A DNA stretch of 55,362 nucleotides from Emticicia agri (GTDB lineage Bacteria > Bacteroidota > Bacteroidia > Cytophagales > Spirosomataceae), in assembly GCA_945860265.1 (NCBI GenBank), contig CAMAQF010000015.1, forward strand, positions 1 to 55,362, read 5' to 3'. The notes under the pieces are model-generated. The model searched no databases, was not told the origin of the DNA, and saw only the letters and a list, made by a program, of their open reading frames with translations. This document shows positions 23,724 to 32,708 of this stretch, in pieces. Made by a program: the position numbers and the translations under genes. The first letter of the stretch is position 1, and each line of letters opens with the position of its first letter.

Positions 23724-23749
23724 AACGCATTTTATTCATAAAATACGTT
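23724..23749. promoter_or_regulatory. Near-perfect 26-bp palindrome upstream of xylA
   Basis: Arms AACGCATTTTAT and ATAAAATACGTT with a two-base centre and one mismatch. Located between divergent Uma2 and xylA genes, 135 bases before the xylA start. Size and shape suit a LacI- or GntR-type operator. Confidence 0.55.
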
Positions 23750-23883
23750 TTCAATAATCCTGTCTATCTTGTAATCTTTATAATCATGCTAAAAATAATT
23801 ATCTAAAATTAATTGTATAATTGACACTTAATAATTTACTTCGCATCATATTTATGAACAAAACCAATAAAAATACTACTGTC

Positions 23884-25224
23884 ATGTCAAATCTTAAAGT
23901 AACTCTTGGTCAGAAAGAGTATTTTCCGTTTATCAAAGAAGCGATTGCTTACGAAGGAAGAGAATCAAATAATCATTTAGCATTCAAATATTATGATGCA
24001 AACCGTGTGGTAGCTGGCAAAACAATGGCCGAACACCTACGTTTCGCAACTGCTTACTGGCATACATTCTGTGGTAATGGTGGCGATCCATTTGGCCCAG
24101 GAACAAAAGTTTTCCCTTGGGATATAGCTTCAAGCCCAATGGATGCAGCGAAACAAAAACTCGATGCAGCATTTGAGTTTATGACAAAATTGGGAACGCC
24201 TTTCTATTGCTTCCACGATACTGATATTGCTCCAGAAGGTAATTCTCAAGCTGAATTTCAGAAAAACTTGGAAGAAATCGTTTCTTTAGCAAAACAAAAG
24301 CAAGCAGAAAGTGGCATGAGATTGCTTTGGGGAACTGCCAATTTGTTTTCGCACAAGCGTTATATGAATGGTGCTTCAACTAATCCAGATTTTTCGGTAG
24401 TTGCTCACGGAGGTTTCCAAGTGAAAAACGCCATTGATGCTACAATTGAATTGGGTGGCGAAGGTTATGTATTCTGGGGAGGTCGTGAAGGCTATATGTC
24501 TTTGCTGAATACTAGCACAAAGAAAGAAATCGATCATTTAGGAAGATTCCTTGCAATATCTCGTGATTATGCACGTCAACAAGGATTTAAAGGTAAATTC
24601 TACATCGAGCCAAAACCTTGCGAGCCATCGAAACACCAATATGATTATGATGCCCAAACTGTAATCGGTTTCTTGCGTCAGTATGGCTTAGAAAAAGATT
24701 TTCAATTGAATTTAGAAGTAAATCACGCTACTTTGGCTGGTCATACTTTTGCTCATGAGCTTCAAATGGCGGTTGATGCAGGTATGTTGGGAAGTATCGA
24801 CGCTAATCGTGGAGATTACCAAAATGGTTGGGATACAGATCAATTCCCGATTGATTTATACGAATTAACGGAATCTATGCTGATTATCGTTGAATCTGGT
24901 GGTTTCTCGACTGGCGGTGTCAACTTCGATGCTAAAACTCGTCGTAATTCAACTGATTTAGATGATATTTTCATTGCTCATATTGCAGGAATGGATGCGT
25001 TTGCACGTGCATTATTGGTTGCAAACGAAATTCTTGAAAAATCTGAATACAAAAAACTTCGTGCTAATCGCTACGCTTCATTTGATAGCGGAGATGGTGC
25101 TTTGTTTGATGCAGGAAATTTAGGATTAGCCGATTTACACCGCATTGCTTTGGCATCGGGCGAGCCTCAACAAATCAGCGGCAAGCAAGAATTATTTGAA
25201 ATGATTATTAATCAGTATATTTAA
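23884..25224 (+). CDS. xylA: Xylose isomerase
   Basis: The chosen start is [16 protein letters not shown] (23884), giving 446 residues; in-frame codons upstream to 23821 are not conserved-looking. Class II enzyme with [17 protein letters not shown] (catalytic His region), the metal-site signature VFWGGREGY (about 203-211) and [15 protein letters not shown] (about 239-253), then [13 protein letters not shown]. It converts D-xylose to D-xylulose with Mg or Mn. No xylulokinase or transporter gene is close, so xylose use would depend on genes elsewhere. Confidence 0.96.
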   Translation: MSNLKVTLGQKEYFPFIKEAIAYEGRESNNHLAFKYYDANRVVAGKTMAEHLRFATAYWHTFCGNGGDPFGPGTKVFPWDIASSPMDAAKQKLDAAFEFMTKLGTPFYCFHDTDIAPEGNSQAEFQKNLEEIVSLAKQKQAESGMRLLWGTANLFSHKRYMNGASTNPDFSVVAHGGFQVKNAIDATIELGGEGYVFWGGREGYMSLLNTSTKKEIDHLGRFLAISRDYARQQGFKGKFYIEPKPCEPSKHQYDYDAQTVIGFLRQYGLEKDFQLNLEVNHATLAGHTFAHELQMAVDAGMLGSIDANRGDYQNGWDTDQFPIDLYELTESMLIIVESGGFSTGGVNFDAKTRRNSTDLDDIFIAHIAGMDAFARALLVANEILEKSEYKKLRANRYASFDSGDGALFDAGNLGLADLHRIALASGEPQQISGKQELFEMIINQYI

Positions 25225-25245
25225 TAAACGCGAACGTCAGTGCAG

Positions 25246-25302
25246 TTTAGAGTTCTGAGTTTAGAGTTCTGAGTTTCTATCACTATTAGTAACTCAGAAC
25301 TC
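25246..25302. repeat. Tandem and inverted repeat downstream of xylA
   Basis: Two tandem copies of TTTAGAGTTCTGAG are followed by a perfect 12-bp inverted copy (GAGTTCTGAGTT at 25264-25275 against AACTCAGAACTC at 25291-25302, 15-base loop). It may act as a terminator or be an intergenic palindromic repeat. Confidence 0.55.
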
Positions 25303-25307
25303 ATAAT

Positions 25308-25567
25308 TCAAAACAAATATATAAGCCCATTCTTCTCCAAAATATCCGCTGCTATGGAGATACCTTCTTTAGCAGATTTTATGTGCCATTCTACAGCGTT
25401 TTTAATATCCCCACGAGAAACGTAATTGAGACTGATATTGCGGTAGGTCGTCAAATATTAGGGATTTTTGGTCAATAAAGAGTCTAATTCTTGCGTTTCT
25501 TGGTCAAGTGTTTTAACGCCGCTCACTACGTATTTGCTTTTTTTGGCAATAGTTTTTGCTTTTCCAT
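25308..25567 (-). pseudogene. Decayed short ORF with a TPR-like helix pair
   Basis: On the minus strand an ATG (25567) leads after a one-base frame slip into about 85 codons with one internal stop (25460-25458). The C-terminal part YRNISLNYVSRGDIKNAVEW, followed by HIKSAKEG, has the spacing of a tetratricopeptide motif. The family is not recognised, and the broken frame suggests a dead gene. Confidence 0.4.
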
Positions 25568-25825
25568 TTCAATTAGTTGTTTATTGTACAAAAAAATATT
25601 TTAATTATAATACAAAAACAAGGCCCACCTAACGTCGGCCACCTTAACCCACCGATAGGGAAGGTATAAAAGTTTGACTCCAAACTTCAAAAGAATGGGG
25701 CGAATATAGCTGTTTTATCAAGAAAAATTAAGAACTTTGACTGTTCATAGTCGAAAATCTTGCGACATTGATACTTGCAATATTTAGTGTTTTTTAGCGT
25801 TGAAAAGCTACCTCAAAATTTAACA
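25568..25825. other. Gene-free stretch before the TPR gene
   Basis: Contains a small dyad AAGTTTG-ACTC-CAAACTT (around 25669-25686) and a short word GACTGTTCATAGTCGAAAAT near 25739-25758. No clear promoter box or coding frame was seen. Confidence 0.4.
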
Positions 25826-27550
25826 ATGAGATTCAAACAAATCATATATTTAGCTTTGGTTTTTTTGCCAATGTTTTCGGAGGCTCAAAAAAATAAAAAA
25901 ACTGAAAGTGAAGGCATTTCGGAAAAAGATTTAAAATCGGAAGCGTATTTTGTAGAAGGTATGAAATATTTCATTGCCGAAACCTACGATAAAGCTATTC
26001 CTTTATTCAAAAAAGCCGCCGAAGGGAATCCGACAAGTGCGGGTATTAACTATATGATTGCGAAGGCATACTATGCCAATAGCGACCTTACCAATACTAC
26101 AGTTTATGGCGAAAAAGCCCTCAAATTAGATGATTCGAACAAGTTTTATAGAAAATTTTTGGGCGAAATCTATACCAAACAAAAGCGATACAAAGATGCC
26201 GCTGAAATGTATGAGATGCTAGCTGATAAATTTCCACAAGATGTTAACAATTATCTCGACTTATCGAATATCTATATTCTGCAAGAAAAATTTTCGGATG
26301 CCGTTGATATTTATAACAAAATCGAACGTAGGATTGGCGTAAGTGAAGAAATTACTCGCCAAAAGCAAATGATTTATTTGAAACAAAACAAACTCGAAAA
26401 AGCCATTGAAGAGGGTGACCGTCTGATTGCATCTGAGCCAACTACACCTGAATATGTCGTGCAACAAGCTCAGATTTTAATTTCAAACGAACGCTACGAC
26501 CAAGCCGTTACAATGTTGAAAAGTTCTTTGAAGAAAAATTTAAATTTTGCCGAAGCCCATGTTCTATTGGCCGAGATTTATCGCAAACAAAATGAGCTTG
26601 AAAAATGCAACGAAGAACTTCAATCGGCTTTTGCCAATAAAAACCTTTCCGTTGAAGTAAAATTCAAGATTTTGAGTAGCTATATGCTCATAACGAAAGA
26701 AGACAACAGCGATAAAACGCTCGATAACCTTCTTATGCTGACAAAGGAATTAATCAAGCAGTCGCCCAATGAAGCAAAAGGTTATGTAGTTTTAGGCGAT
26801 TTATTAATGAAAAAAGGTGAAATGGCTGCTGCTCGTGACAATTACGTGAAGTCAACACTTTTTGATAAATCGGTTTTTGAAGTTTGGTTGGCAATCGTTG
26901 AGTTAGACGCTAAATTAAATCATATTGTTAGATTGGCGAGGCATTCGGAAGAAGCCATCGAATATTTTCCGAATCAATCTTTTTTTTGGTACCATAATGG
27001 GTTTGCTAATTTTGCCAAAAAAGATTACCAAAAAGCACTTTCTTCGCTCGAAGAAGCAAGGAATTTATCGCTTGATAATGCCGAATTGAGCAAGCATGTA
27101 AATGCACTGTTAGGCGATACTTACAACCTATTGGAGAAATATACCAAGTCGGACGAAGCGTACGAGGCGGTTTTAAAAACTGACCCCGACTACGAACAAG
27201 TACTTAATAATTACAGTTATTATTTGTCGATGCGTAAGGATAAACTCAGCAGAGCCTTGCAATTATCGACTCATTTAATTGATAAATTTGGCGACAACGC
27301 AACGTACCTCGATACGCATGCATGGGTACTCTATACAATGAAAGAATACCAAAAAGCACGGGAGTTTTTGGAGCGTGCATTAAAGCAAGAAAAAGGCGTA
27401 AGCGGCACAATTGTTGAGCATTATGGCGATGTGCTTTTTCAACTTGGCGAAAAAGATAAGGCCATTGAACAATGGAAAATAGCTCGCTCAATGGGCGAAT
27501 ATAGTTTAAATATTGATAAAAAGATTCAAATTGGGGCCTTGATTGAATAA
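25826..27550 (+). CDS. TPR-repeat periplasmic protein
   Basis: From MRFKQIIYLALVFLPMFSEAQ (25826), a signal peptide of about 20 residues, then at least ten tetratricopeptide motifs over the rest of 574 residues (for example YFVEGMKYFIAETYDKAIPLF, cited in part as GMKYFIAETYDKA; CNEELQSAF; ALQLSTHLIDKFGD). TPR arrays are binding scaffolds. It is followed after 52 bases by a DUF4292 lipoprotein and an EnvC-like gene. This TPR-DUF4292-M23 order is a common Bacteroidetes neighbourhood, presumably cell-envelope or division related. Confidence 0.85.
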   Translation: MRFKQIIYLALVFLPMFSEAQKNKKTESEGISEKDLKSEAYFVEGMKYFIAETYDKAIPLFKKAAEGNPTSAGINYMIAKAYYANSDLTNTTVYGEKALKLDDSNKFYRKFLGEIYTKQKRYKDAAEMYEMLADKFPQDVNNYLDLSNIYILQEKFSDAVDIYNKIERRIGVSEEITRQKQMIYLKQNKLEKAIEEGDRLIASEPTTPEYVVQQAQILISNERYDQAVTMLKSSLKKNLNFAEAHVLLAEIYRKQNELEKCNEELQSAFANKNLSVEVKFKILSSYMLITKEDNSDKTLDNLLMLTKELIKQSPNEAKGYVVLGDLLMKKGEMAAARDNYVKSTLFDKSVFEVWLAIVELDAKLNHIVRLARHSEEAIEYFPNQSFFWYHNGFANFAKKDYQKALSSLEEARNLSLDNAELSKHVNALLGDTYNLLEKYTKSDEAYEAVLKTDPDYEQVLNNYSYYLSMRKDKLSRALQLSTHLIDKFGDNATYLDTHAWVLYTMKEYQKAREFLERALKQEKGVSGTIVEHYGDVLFQLGEKDKAIEQWKIARSMGEYSLNIDKKIQIGALIE

Positions 27551-27602
27551 GCCAACAGTGGCTGTCAACAGGATTTGAGTGGGAAAATAAACTAACCATA
27601 AA

Positions 27603-28445
27603 ATGTCAAAATATTCTTTTCTGATAATTAATCTTTTTGTGATTCTATCTGCTTCATCTTGTAAGCGACATAAGATAGACAAAAAAGATATTGTTGCCGT
27701 TGATACGTTGGATTCTCAAATGATGAGAGCCGAAAAACCTATTTTAGAAATTGATGAGGCAAGCAAAATTACGGCTCCTATTATTGCAAAAATTGATGTA
27801 AAACCTGCCGAAATTGATTTCAAATACCTCAATATTAAATCAAAAGTAGATTTTTCAGCGGCTGGTGAAGTGCAGAGTTTTCCAGTGAATATTCATATCA
27901 AAAAAGATAGTATTATTTGGTTGTCCATAGTCGTCGGTCTTGAGGGTGCAAGAGGAATTATCACCAAAGATTCTGTTATTTTCCTAGACCGTCTGCACCG
28001 TACGTACTACAAATACGACTTTGCGAGTTTGAGCAAACAATTCAATTTTAATATTAACTATGATCTCGTCCAATCGATTTTGATTGGTAATATGCCTATT
28101 AAAAAACGAGAAATTGATGAAGTATCGAAGCAAGAAAGTGTTTTTTTGATAAAGCAAAAGGAAGGTTTTGTTCAAATAGAAAATGTAATAGCTGAAGCCA
28201 ATCTCAAACTTCAAAAAGTAAACGCCAGCGATGAAACTGGTGATAGTAAAATGGGAATAGACTATGCTAATTTCTTAAATATCAGTGAATTGATATTTCC
28301 ACAAGAAATTAGAGCCAAGATTGATGCTAAAAAAGATGGGAAGGTTCTTCAAACGTCGATAAATCTGCAACATAATAAAATTGAAGTACTTGACCAAAGC
28401 CCTGGCTTTGCATTTAGTATTCCGAAATCTTATGTACCTAAATAA
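27603..28445 (+). CDS. DUF4292 lipoprotein
   Basis: 280 residues with a lipoprotein signal (ILSASSC, Cys20). The segment VDFSAAGEVQSFPVNIHIKKD, in parts SFPVNIHIKKDSIIWLSI and ARGIITKDSVIFLDRLHRTYY, matches DUF4292, a LolA/LolB-like beta fold of unknown cargo found in Bacteroidetes. It is placed between the TPR and EnvC-like genes and probably co-transcribed with them. A lipoprotein-handling role is a guess from the fold. Confidence 0.85.
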   Translation: MSKYSFLIINLFVILSASSCKRHKIDKKDIVAVDTLDSQMMRAEKPILEIDEASKITAPIIAKIDVKPAEIDFKYLNIKSKVDFSAAGEVQSFPVNIHIKKDSIIWLSIVVGLEGARGIITKDSVIFLDRLHRTYYKYDFASLSKQFNFNINYDLVQSILIGNMPIKKREIDEVSKQESVFLIKQKEGFVQIENVIAEANLKLQKVNASDETGDSKMGIDYANFLNISELIFPQEIRAKIDAKKDGKVLQTSINLQHNKIEVLDQSPGFAFSIPKSYVPK

Positions 28446-28508
28446 ATACAAAGGATTCAGCTTTTCAAAGCATATTATTGAAAGCCAATTCCGCCTATTT
28501 CCTTTAAA

Positions 28509-29789
28509 ATGACCTTCAAAAAAATTACATATTTTGTTGTTTTCCTCTCACTACTTGGTTCTTTAGTAAGCAATGATACTTTTGCTCAGCGTCGAAAAAA
28601 TAGTAGAGCTCAGCTTGAAATTGAAAAGAAAAGAAATCTTGAAAAAATTGTGGAAACCAAACAAGCACTCGAAAATACTAAAGAAAAGAAAGAAGTAACA
28701 GTCGGGAAAATCAAGGCAATAAAAGAGCAAATTTCGTCACAAGAAGAACAAATTGGACTCATGGAGCAAGATATGGAGCTGATTGATATGGAAATGCAAG
28801 ATATTGTAGGAGCAAAACTAAGACTCGAACAAAAGCTTGATACGCTTCGGCATGAATATGCCGCCATGCTTTATGGTGCATCAAAAATAAGCGGTAAGGT
28901 CAATCAATTAAGCTTTTTATTCTCTTCATCGTCATTCAATGACTTAATAATGAGGTATAAATACCTCCAACAATACACCGATAATCGAAAGTCGCAAGTA
29001 GCTCAGATAATTAAGGTCGTGGCTTTATTGCGTGAGCGACAAGCGAATTTGGAAGGCAAAAAATCAGACAAAAAGCGAATTATCTCTGCAAAACTTACTG
29101 AAGCTCAATATCTTGAACAACTAAAAAACCGTCAAACCGAAATGGTGGGCGAGTTATCAAAAAAAGAGAAAGATTTGAGAAAAGAGTTTGAAGCCACCAA
29201 AAAATCAGTAAATAAACTCGAATCCTCAATTGCGACAGTAGTGGCTCGTGAGATTGCCCGTAAAAACCGTGAGCGTGAACTGAAGCAAGACCGTGAGGCT
29301 AAATTAGTCAAAAATAAAGCAAAAAAGTCAATAACTAAGAATGTAACCAAAGGTTTAGATGATGAAGAAACCGCTCTCAAAAAGTCGTTTGAGGCATCAA
29401 AGGCACGTTTGCCGTGGCCAGTTCAGCGTGGTTTTATTTCGGATAGATTTGGTATCAAAGAACATCCAGTTCTGAATGGTGTTATGATAAACAATAATGG
29501 TATTGATATTCAGACGTCGGCCAGTGCTACGGTGCGTACGGTTTATGCAGGTGAAGTTAAAGATGTTACTGAAATACCAGGTTTGGGCAATGTGGTTTTG
29601 ATTCAACACGGTGAATATTTTACAGTTTACGCCAATTTGAAACAGATTTTTCTTTTTGTTGGTCAAAAGGTAAGAGCAAAAGAAACTATCGGAACTGCGG
29701 GCGAGTCAGGCGGTGTAACCGAAATAAATTTTCAGATTTGGCATAATAGCCAGCATTTAAATCCAGAAGGGTGGCTTATTCCGAGATAA
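28509..29789 (+). CDS. EnvC-like murein hydrolase activator (degenerate LytM/M23)
   Basis: 426 residues: signal peptide ending at DTFAQ, a long coiled coil (about residues 30-255) rich in Lys, Glu and Arg, and a C-terminal LytM/M23 domain (GFISDRFGIKEHPVLN, HGEYFTVYANL). The Zn-binding residues appear lost: the HxGxDI position reads NNGIDI, the H of YxHL is Asn (YANL), and the HFEIW His is Asn (NFQIW). This is like EnvC and NlpD, which do not cut peptidoglycan but activate amidases at the division septum. No FtsE/X genes are near. Neighbour order with TPR and DUF4292 is common. Confidence 0.85.
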   Translation: MTFKKITYFVVFLSLLGSLVSNDTFAQRRKNSRAQLEIEKKRNLEKIVETKQALENTKEKKEVTVGKIKAIKEQISSQEEQIGLMEQDMELIDMEMQDIVGAKLRLEQKLDTLRHEYAAMLYGASKISGKVNQLSFLFSSSSFNDLIMRYKYLQQYTDNRKSQVAQIIKVVALLRERQANLEGKKSDKKRIISAKLTEAQYLEQLKNRQTEMVGELSKKEKDLRKEFEATKKSVNKLESSIATVVAREIARKNRERELKQDREAKLVKNKAKKSITKNVTKGLDDEETALKKSFEASKARLPWPVQRGFISDRFGIKEHPVLNGVMINNNGIDIQTSASATVRTVYAGEVKDVTEIPGLGNVVLIQHGEYFTVYANLKQIFLFVGQKVRAKETIGTAGESGGVTEINFQIWHNSQHLNPEGWLIPR

Positions 29790-29790
29790 A

Positions 29791-29896
29791 TTATTGGTTA
29801 TTGGAAAACTGGGAAATCGCTTACTGGAGAATTGGTAATTTGATTATTAGTCCAATTACCCAATTCCTCAAAAACTAATTTCCCGATAACCAATAA
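29791..29896. repeat. Nested inverted repeat upstream of panB
   Basis: TTATTGGTTAT at 29791-29801 pairs with ATAACCAATAA at 29886-29896. Inside, AATTGGTAATT pairs with AATTACCCAATT. The whole intergenic region can fold into one long imperfect hairpin ending 10 bases before the panB ATG, so it resembles a non-autonomous palindromic repeat, and might influence panB translation. Confidence 0.5.
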
Positions 29897-29906
29897 AAGA
29901 TACACT

Positions 29907-30722
29907 ATGTCAGTACACAATGAAATTAAGCGTATTACTACGCATACACTACAAGAAATGAAACGTAAAGGCGAGAAAATTGCCTGTTTAACTTCTTATG
30001 ATTATTCAATGGCGAAAATCGTTGATACGGCTGGCGTTGAACTAATTTTAGTAGGAGATTCTGCCTCAAACGTCATGGCTGGTCACGAAACTACGCTACC
30101 GATTACGCTCGATAATATGATTTATCACGCACAAGCTGTTGTGAAAGGCGTAAAAAGAGCTTTAGTTGTGGTCGACTTGCCATTTGGTTCATATCAAGGA
30201 AATTCTGAAGAAGCCTTGCGTTCGGCTATCAGAATTATGAAAGAATCAGGTGGGCATGCGGTGAAATTAGAAGGTGGAATTGAGATAAAAGAATCTATAG
30301 AGCGTATTTTAAGTGCTGGTATTCCTGTAATGGGTCATTTGGGACTTACACCACAATCTATCTATAAATTTGGTACTTATGCCGTGCGTGCCAAAGAAGA
30401 AGAAGAAGCCGAACAACTTTTAGCTAATGCTAAAATGCTCAATGACGTGGGTTGTTTTGGGCTGGTTCTAGAGAAAATTCCTGCTACTTTGGCTAAAAAA
30501 GTAACCGAATCAGTAGCTATTCCTACTATTGGGATAGGTGCAGGAAGTGGCTGCGATGGACAGATTTTGGTCGTACACGATATGTTGGGTATCAATAAAG
30601 ATTTCTCACCACGATTTTTACGTCGATACGCCGATTTACATTCAATCATGACAGACGCAGTGTTTAATTACACGAAGGATGTAAAATCCTCAAATTTTCC
30701 GAACGAAAAGGAATCTTACTAA
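29907..30722 (+). CDS. panB: 3-methyl-2-oxobutanoate hydroxymethyltransferase
   Basis: 271 residues, normal for PanB. Conserved parts are [61 protein letters not shown] and [15 protein letters not shown]. It transfers a hydroxymethyl group from 5,10-methylenetetrahydrofolate to 2-oxoisovalerate, the first step to pantothenate. No other pan gene is adjacent. Confidence 0.96.
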   Translation: MSVHNEIKRITTHTLQEMKRKGEKIACLTSYDYSMAKIVDTAGVELILVGDSASNVMAGHETTLPITLDNMIYHAQAVVKGVKRALVVVDLPFGSYQGNSEEALRSAIRIMKESGGHAVKLEGGIEIKESIERILSAGIPVMGHLGLTPQSIYKFGTYAVRAKEEEEAEQLLANAKMLNDVGCFGLVLEKIPATLAKKVTESVAIPTIGIGAGSGCDGQILVVHDMLGINKDFSPRFLRRYADLHSIMTDAVFNYTKDVKSSNFPNEKESY

Positions 30723-30752
30723 GATATTTTTACAAACTTGAACCAAAATATT

Positions 30753-30797
30753 TGCAATAGTGTTGCATTAGAACTTATATTTGCATCATTGTTGTAA
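30753..30797. promoter_or_regulatory. Two palindrome-like sites upstream of the MerC gene
   Basis: TGCAATAGTGTTGCA (30753-30767, 12 of 15 positions symmetric) and TTGCATCATTGTTGTAA (30781-30797, 12 of 17 symmetric) are spaced 28 bases apart, start to start. Fur/Zur-family boxes in Bacteroidetes have a similar TTGCAA-N-TTGCAA form. Their position just before the ATG suggests repression. Confidence 0.45.
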
Positions 30798-30822
30798 TTA
30801 CATACACGGTTCGAGTTTTTTT

Positions 30823-31215
30823 ATGCGGAAAATATTCACTCATTACCATTCACTTAATAAAGTTGGCTTGTGGCTTTCGTTACTTTGCACGATTCATTGC
30901 TTGGCTATGCCATTTTTGATGTCTGCTTTGCCGTTTTTGGGTGAAAGTTTTTTGAGTGAAAAGTCAGAAATCTATCTGATAGGAGCAAGTGCAATTTTAG
31001 CAATTTTCTTATTAATAAAAGATTATCGAAACCATCAAAATTCAATACCTCTCACACTTTTATCAGTTGCTCTCTGTTTTAATTTTGCAGGTTTATTTCT
31101 TGCTAAAGACAAATACGAAATCCTTTTAAATGTGATAGGTGCTTTATTAATGGCATCGGCCTATTATATAAACTGGAACTCTCATCACCGTGCATGTCAT
31201 AGCCACTCTCATTAA
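30823..31215 (+). CDS. MerC-domain membrane protein
   Basis: The start is MRKIFTHYHSLNKVG (30823), since upstream codons fall in the operator-like sites. 130 residues with four membrane spans and the metal-binding pair in LLCTIHCLAMP on the first span. The C-terminus is His-rich (HHRACHSHSH). MerC was described as a mercury importer, but most Bacteroidetes relatives are not in mer operons, and a divalent metal such as zinc is a more likely cargo. Its stop overlaps that of the convergent epimerase gene. Confidence 0.82.
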   Translation: MRKIFTHYHSLNKVGLWLSLLCTIHCLAMPFLMSALPFLGESFLSEKSEIYLIGASAILAIFLLIKDYRNHQNSIPLTLLSVALCFNFAGLFLAKDKYEILLNVIGALLMASAYYINWNSHHRACHSHSH

Positions 31216-32054
31216 TTGGGTCGTTTATAATAGTAATCTAAAGGATTTTGGTAAATAAACTCATATTTTGAGCATTCGAGCCATTTTTTTGGACTTATAA
31301 TTTTGAATGGCTGAGGTTCGGTAGGAGTAATAAATTCGGGCATCTCGTAGCCTAATTCTTCGCAGTTTTTAGCGTAAATTTCTTTTCTTGTTGGATGAAT
31401 TGGCGAAACGATATTAAAAGTCTCGTTCCAAATACTATTTTCGATGATTGTCTCGATAATCTTGATTACATCATCACGATGAACATAATTTACCTGAATG
31501 TCGCCCGTTGTGAGTCCTTTTAAGCCCGAAAAATATTTACTAGGAATTCTGTCGTAACCCATCAGGCCGCCACAACGTAGAATCGTTAGATTAACAGAAG
31601 ATTCTTTCCAAAGTGCAAGTAACAGTTTTTCGGCTTTTATCATCGTTGGGCTGGCCGATTGCTCAGGTGTGATGACGTCTTCTTCAAATACTTCCCTATT
31701 CAGTTCAGGGTAAACCGACGTAGAACTTATATAAATAATATTTTTGATGGAAGACGGTTTTACATGAGTGAGCAAATTAGAAATTTGTTCTACGTGAGCA
31801 TCAACTTTTTGAAGGCTGATGCGTGGCGGAATATTTATCAGCAAGGTTTCTGTGTTTAAAAAGTTGTCCACATTTTCGCTAACAACTTGTGGACTAACTT
31901 GAATAAGAAAAGCTTCAATACCATTTTCAATCAAAATAGGTAGTTTTTCTTCTTTCGTAGTGCTTCCTTTTACTGCATATCCTTTATCCGAAAAATATTT
32001 TCCGAGTGACAAGCCCAACCAACCACAACCCAGAATACTTATTGATTTGCTCAT
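31212..32054 (-). CDS. NAD(P)-dependent epimerase-like protein (SDR, YeeZ-like)
   Basis: 280 residues with GCGWLGLSLGKYF as dinucleotide-binding motif, ISSTSVYP in the catalytic-serine strand and ILRCGGLMGYDR. The Tyr-x3-Lys of classical SDRs is not evident (the region near SPTMIKAEKLL takes its place), as in atypical, YeeZ-type SDRs. Starts right after the stop of the Uma2 gene upstream (0 bases apart), so the two form an operon. Substrate unknown. Confidence 0.82.
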   Translation of the reverse strand: MSKSISILGCGWLGLSLGKYFSDKGYAVKGSTTKEEKLPILIENGIEAFLIQVSPQVVSENVDNFLNTETLLINIPPRISLQKVDAHVEQISNLLTHVKPSSIKNIIYISSTSVYPELNREVFEEDVITPEQSASPTMIKAEKLLLALWKESSVNLTILRCGGLMGYDRIPSKYFSGLKGLTTGDIQVNYVHRDDVIKIIETIIENSIWNETFNIVSPIHPTRKEIYAKNCEELGYEMPEFITPTEPQPFKIISPKKWLECSKYEFIYQNPLDYYYKRPN

Positions 32055-32660
32055 TTATTCGAAAATCTCCTTTATACTTATGCTAAATCTCTCTATAATG
32101 TCGGAAGTTATGAAGCCCTCTTTTAGTTTTTGAGAAAGTTCAAAACTTTTATTTTTAAGTATATACTGTTCTATTGAGTGATGTTCTGTATCAACAATCC
32201 AATATTCTTTTACATCATGCAAGGCATAATCAGTCATTTTTATACCATAATCTCTATCCTTTGTGCTATCTGATAAAATTTCTACCACAAAATCTGGTGC
32301 TGGAAATGCAGACTGATTTGCTCCGAAATCAATTGATTTTTCTTTTCTCCAAAAACAAATATCTGGCTCGTAATCGTTGCGAGTGAGCCTAATCATTGCT
32401 TTTTCGTAGGCAACTTCTCCTAAATTATTGTCATAAACGTAAGGAATCAAGCGGCGAGTAATTCGGGTAGATGCTCTCCAATGACGACCATAAATTGGCG
32501 AGTGATAAACGATTTCACCCATGATAAATTCGGCTTTTTGATTTTCGTCAACATCAGCCCAAAACTCATGACGACGGTTTTGTTCATCAGCCCAAGCTTT
32601 CTCTAATTCGTCGAGAATTTCCCTCAAATTTGGTGCTTGAAATAAGTCAGTAACTAACAT
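32055..32660 (-). CDS. Uma2 family protein, second copy
   Basis: 201 residues, with MGEIVYHSP, then YEPDICFWRKEKS (Asp of the PD motif), DFVVEILSDSTKDRDYG (Glu) and MTDYALHDVKEYWIVDTEHHSIEQY, in parts KMTDYAL and EYWIVD. It is the nuclease-like Uma2 (DUF820) fold. Starts 604 bases before the SDR gene and is joined to it without a gap. No role known. Confidence 0.85.
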   Translation of the reverse strand: MLVTDLFQAPNLREILDELEKAWADEQNRRHEFWADVDENQKAEFIMGEIVYHSPIYGRHWRASTRITRRLIPYVYDNNLGEVAYEKAMIRLTRNDYEPDICFWRKEKSIDFGANQSAFPAPDFVVEILSDSTKDRDYGIKMTDYALHDVKEYWIVDTEHHSIEQYILKNKSFELSQKLKEGFITSDIIERFSISIKEIFE

Positions 32661-32708
32661 TTTGGATAGATTTTATTAACGAATTTAATCATAAAATTGA
32701 TAAAAACC

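Noticed and set aside
25246..25302. CRISPR-like repeats
   Set aside because: Only two tandem copies and one inverted copy, without spacers of constant length.
27906..27945. Repeat-like word TTGTCCATAGTCGTCGG within DUF4292
   Set aside because: It encodes the conserved WLSIVVGLEGAR part of DUF4292, so the likeness to intergenic words is probably chance.
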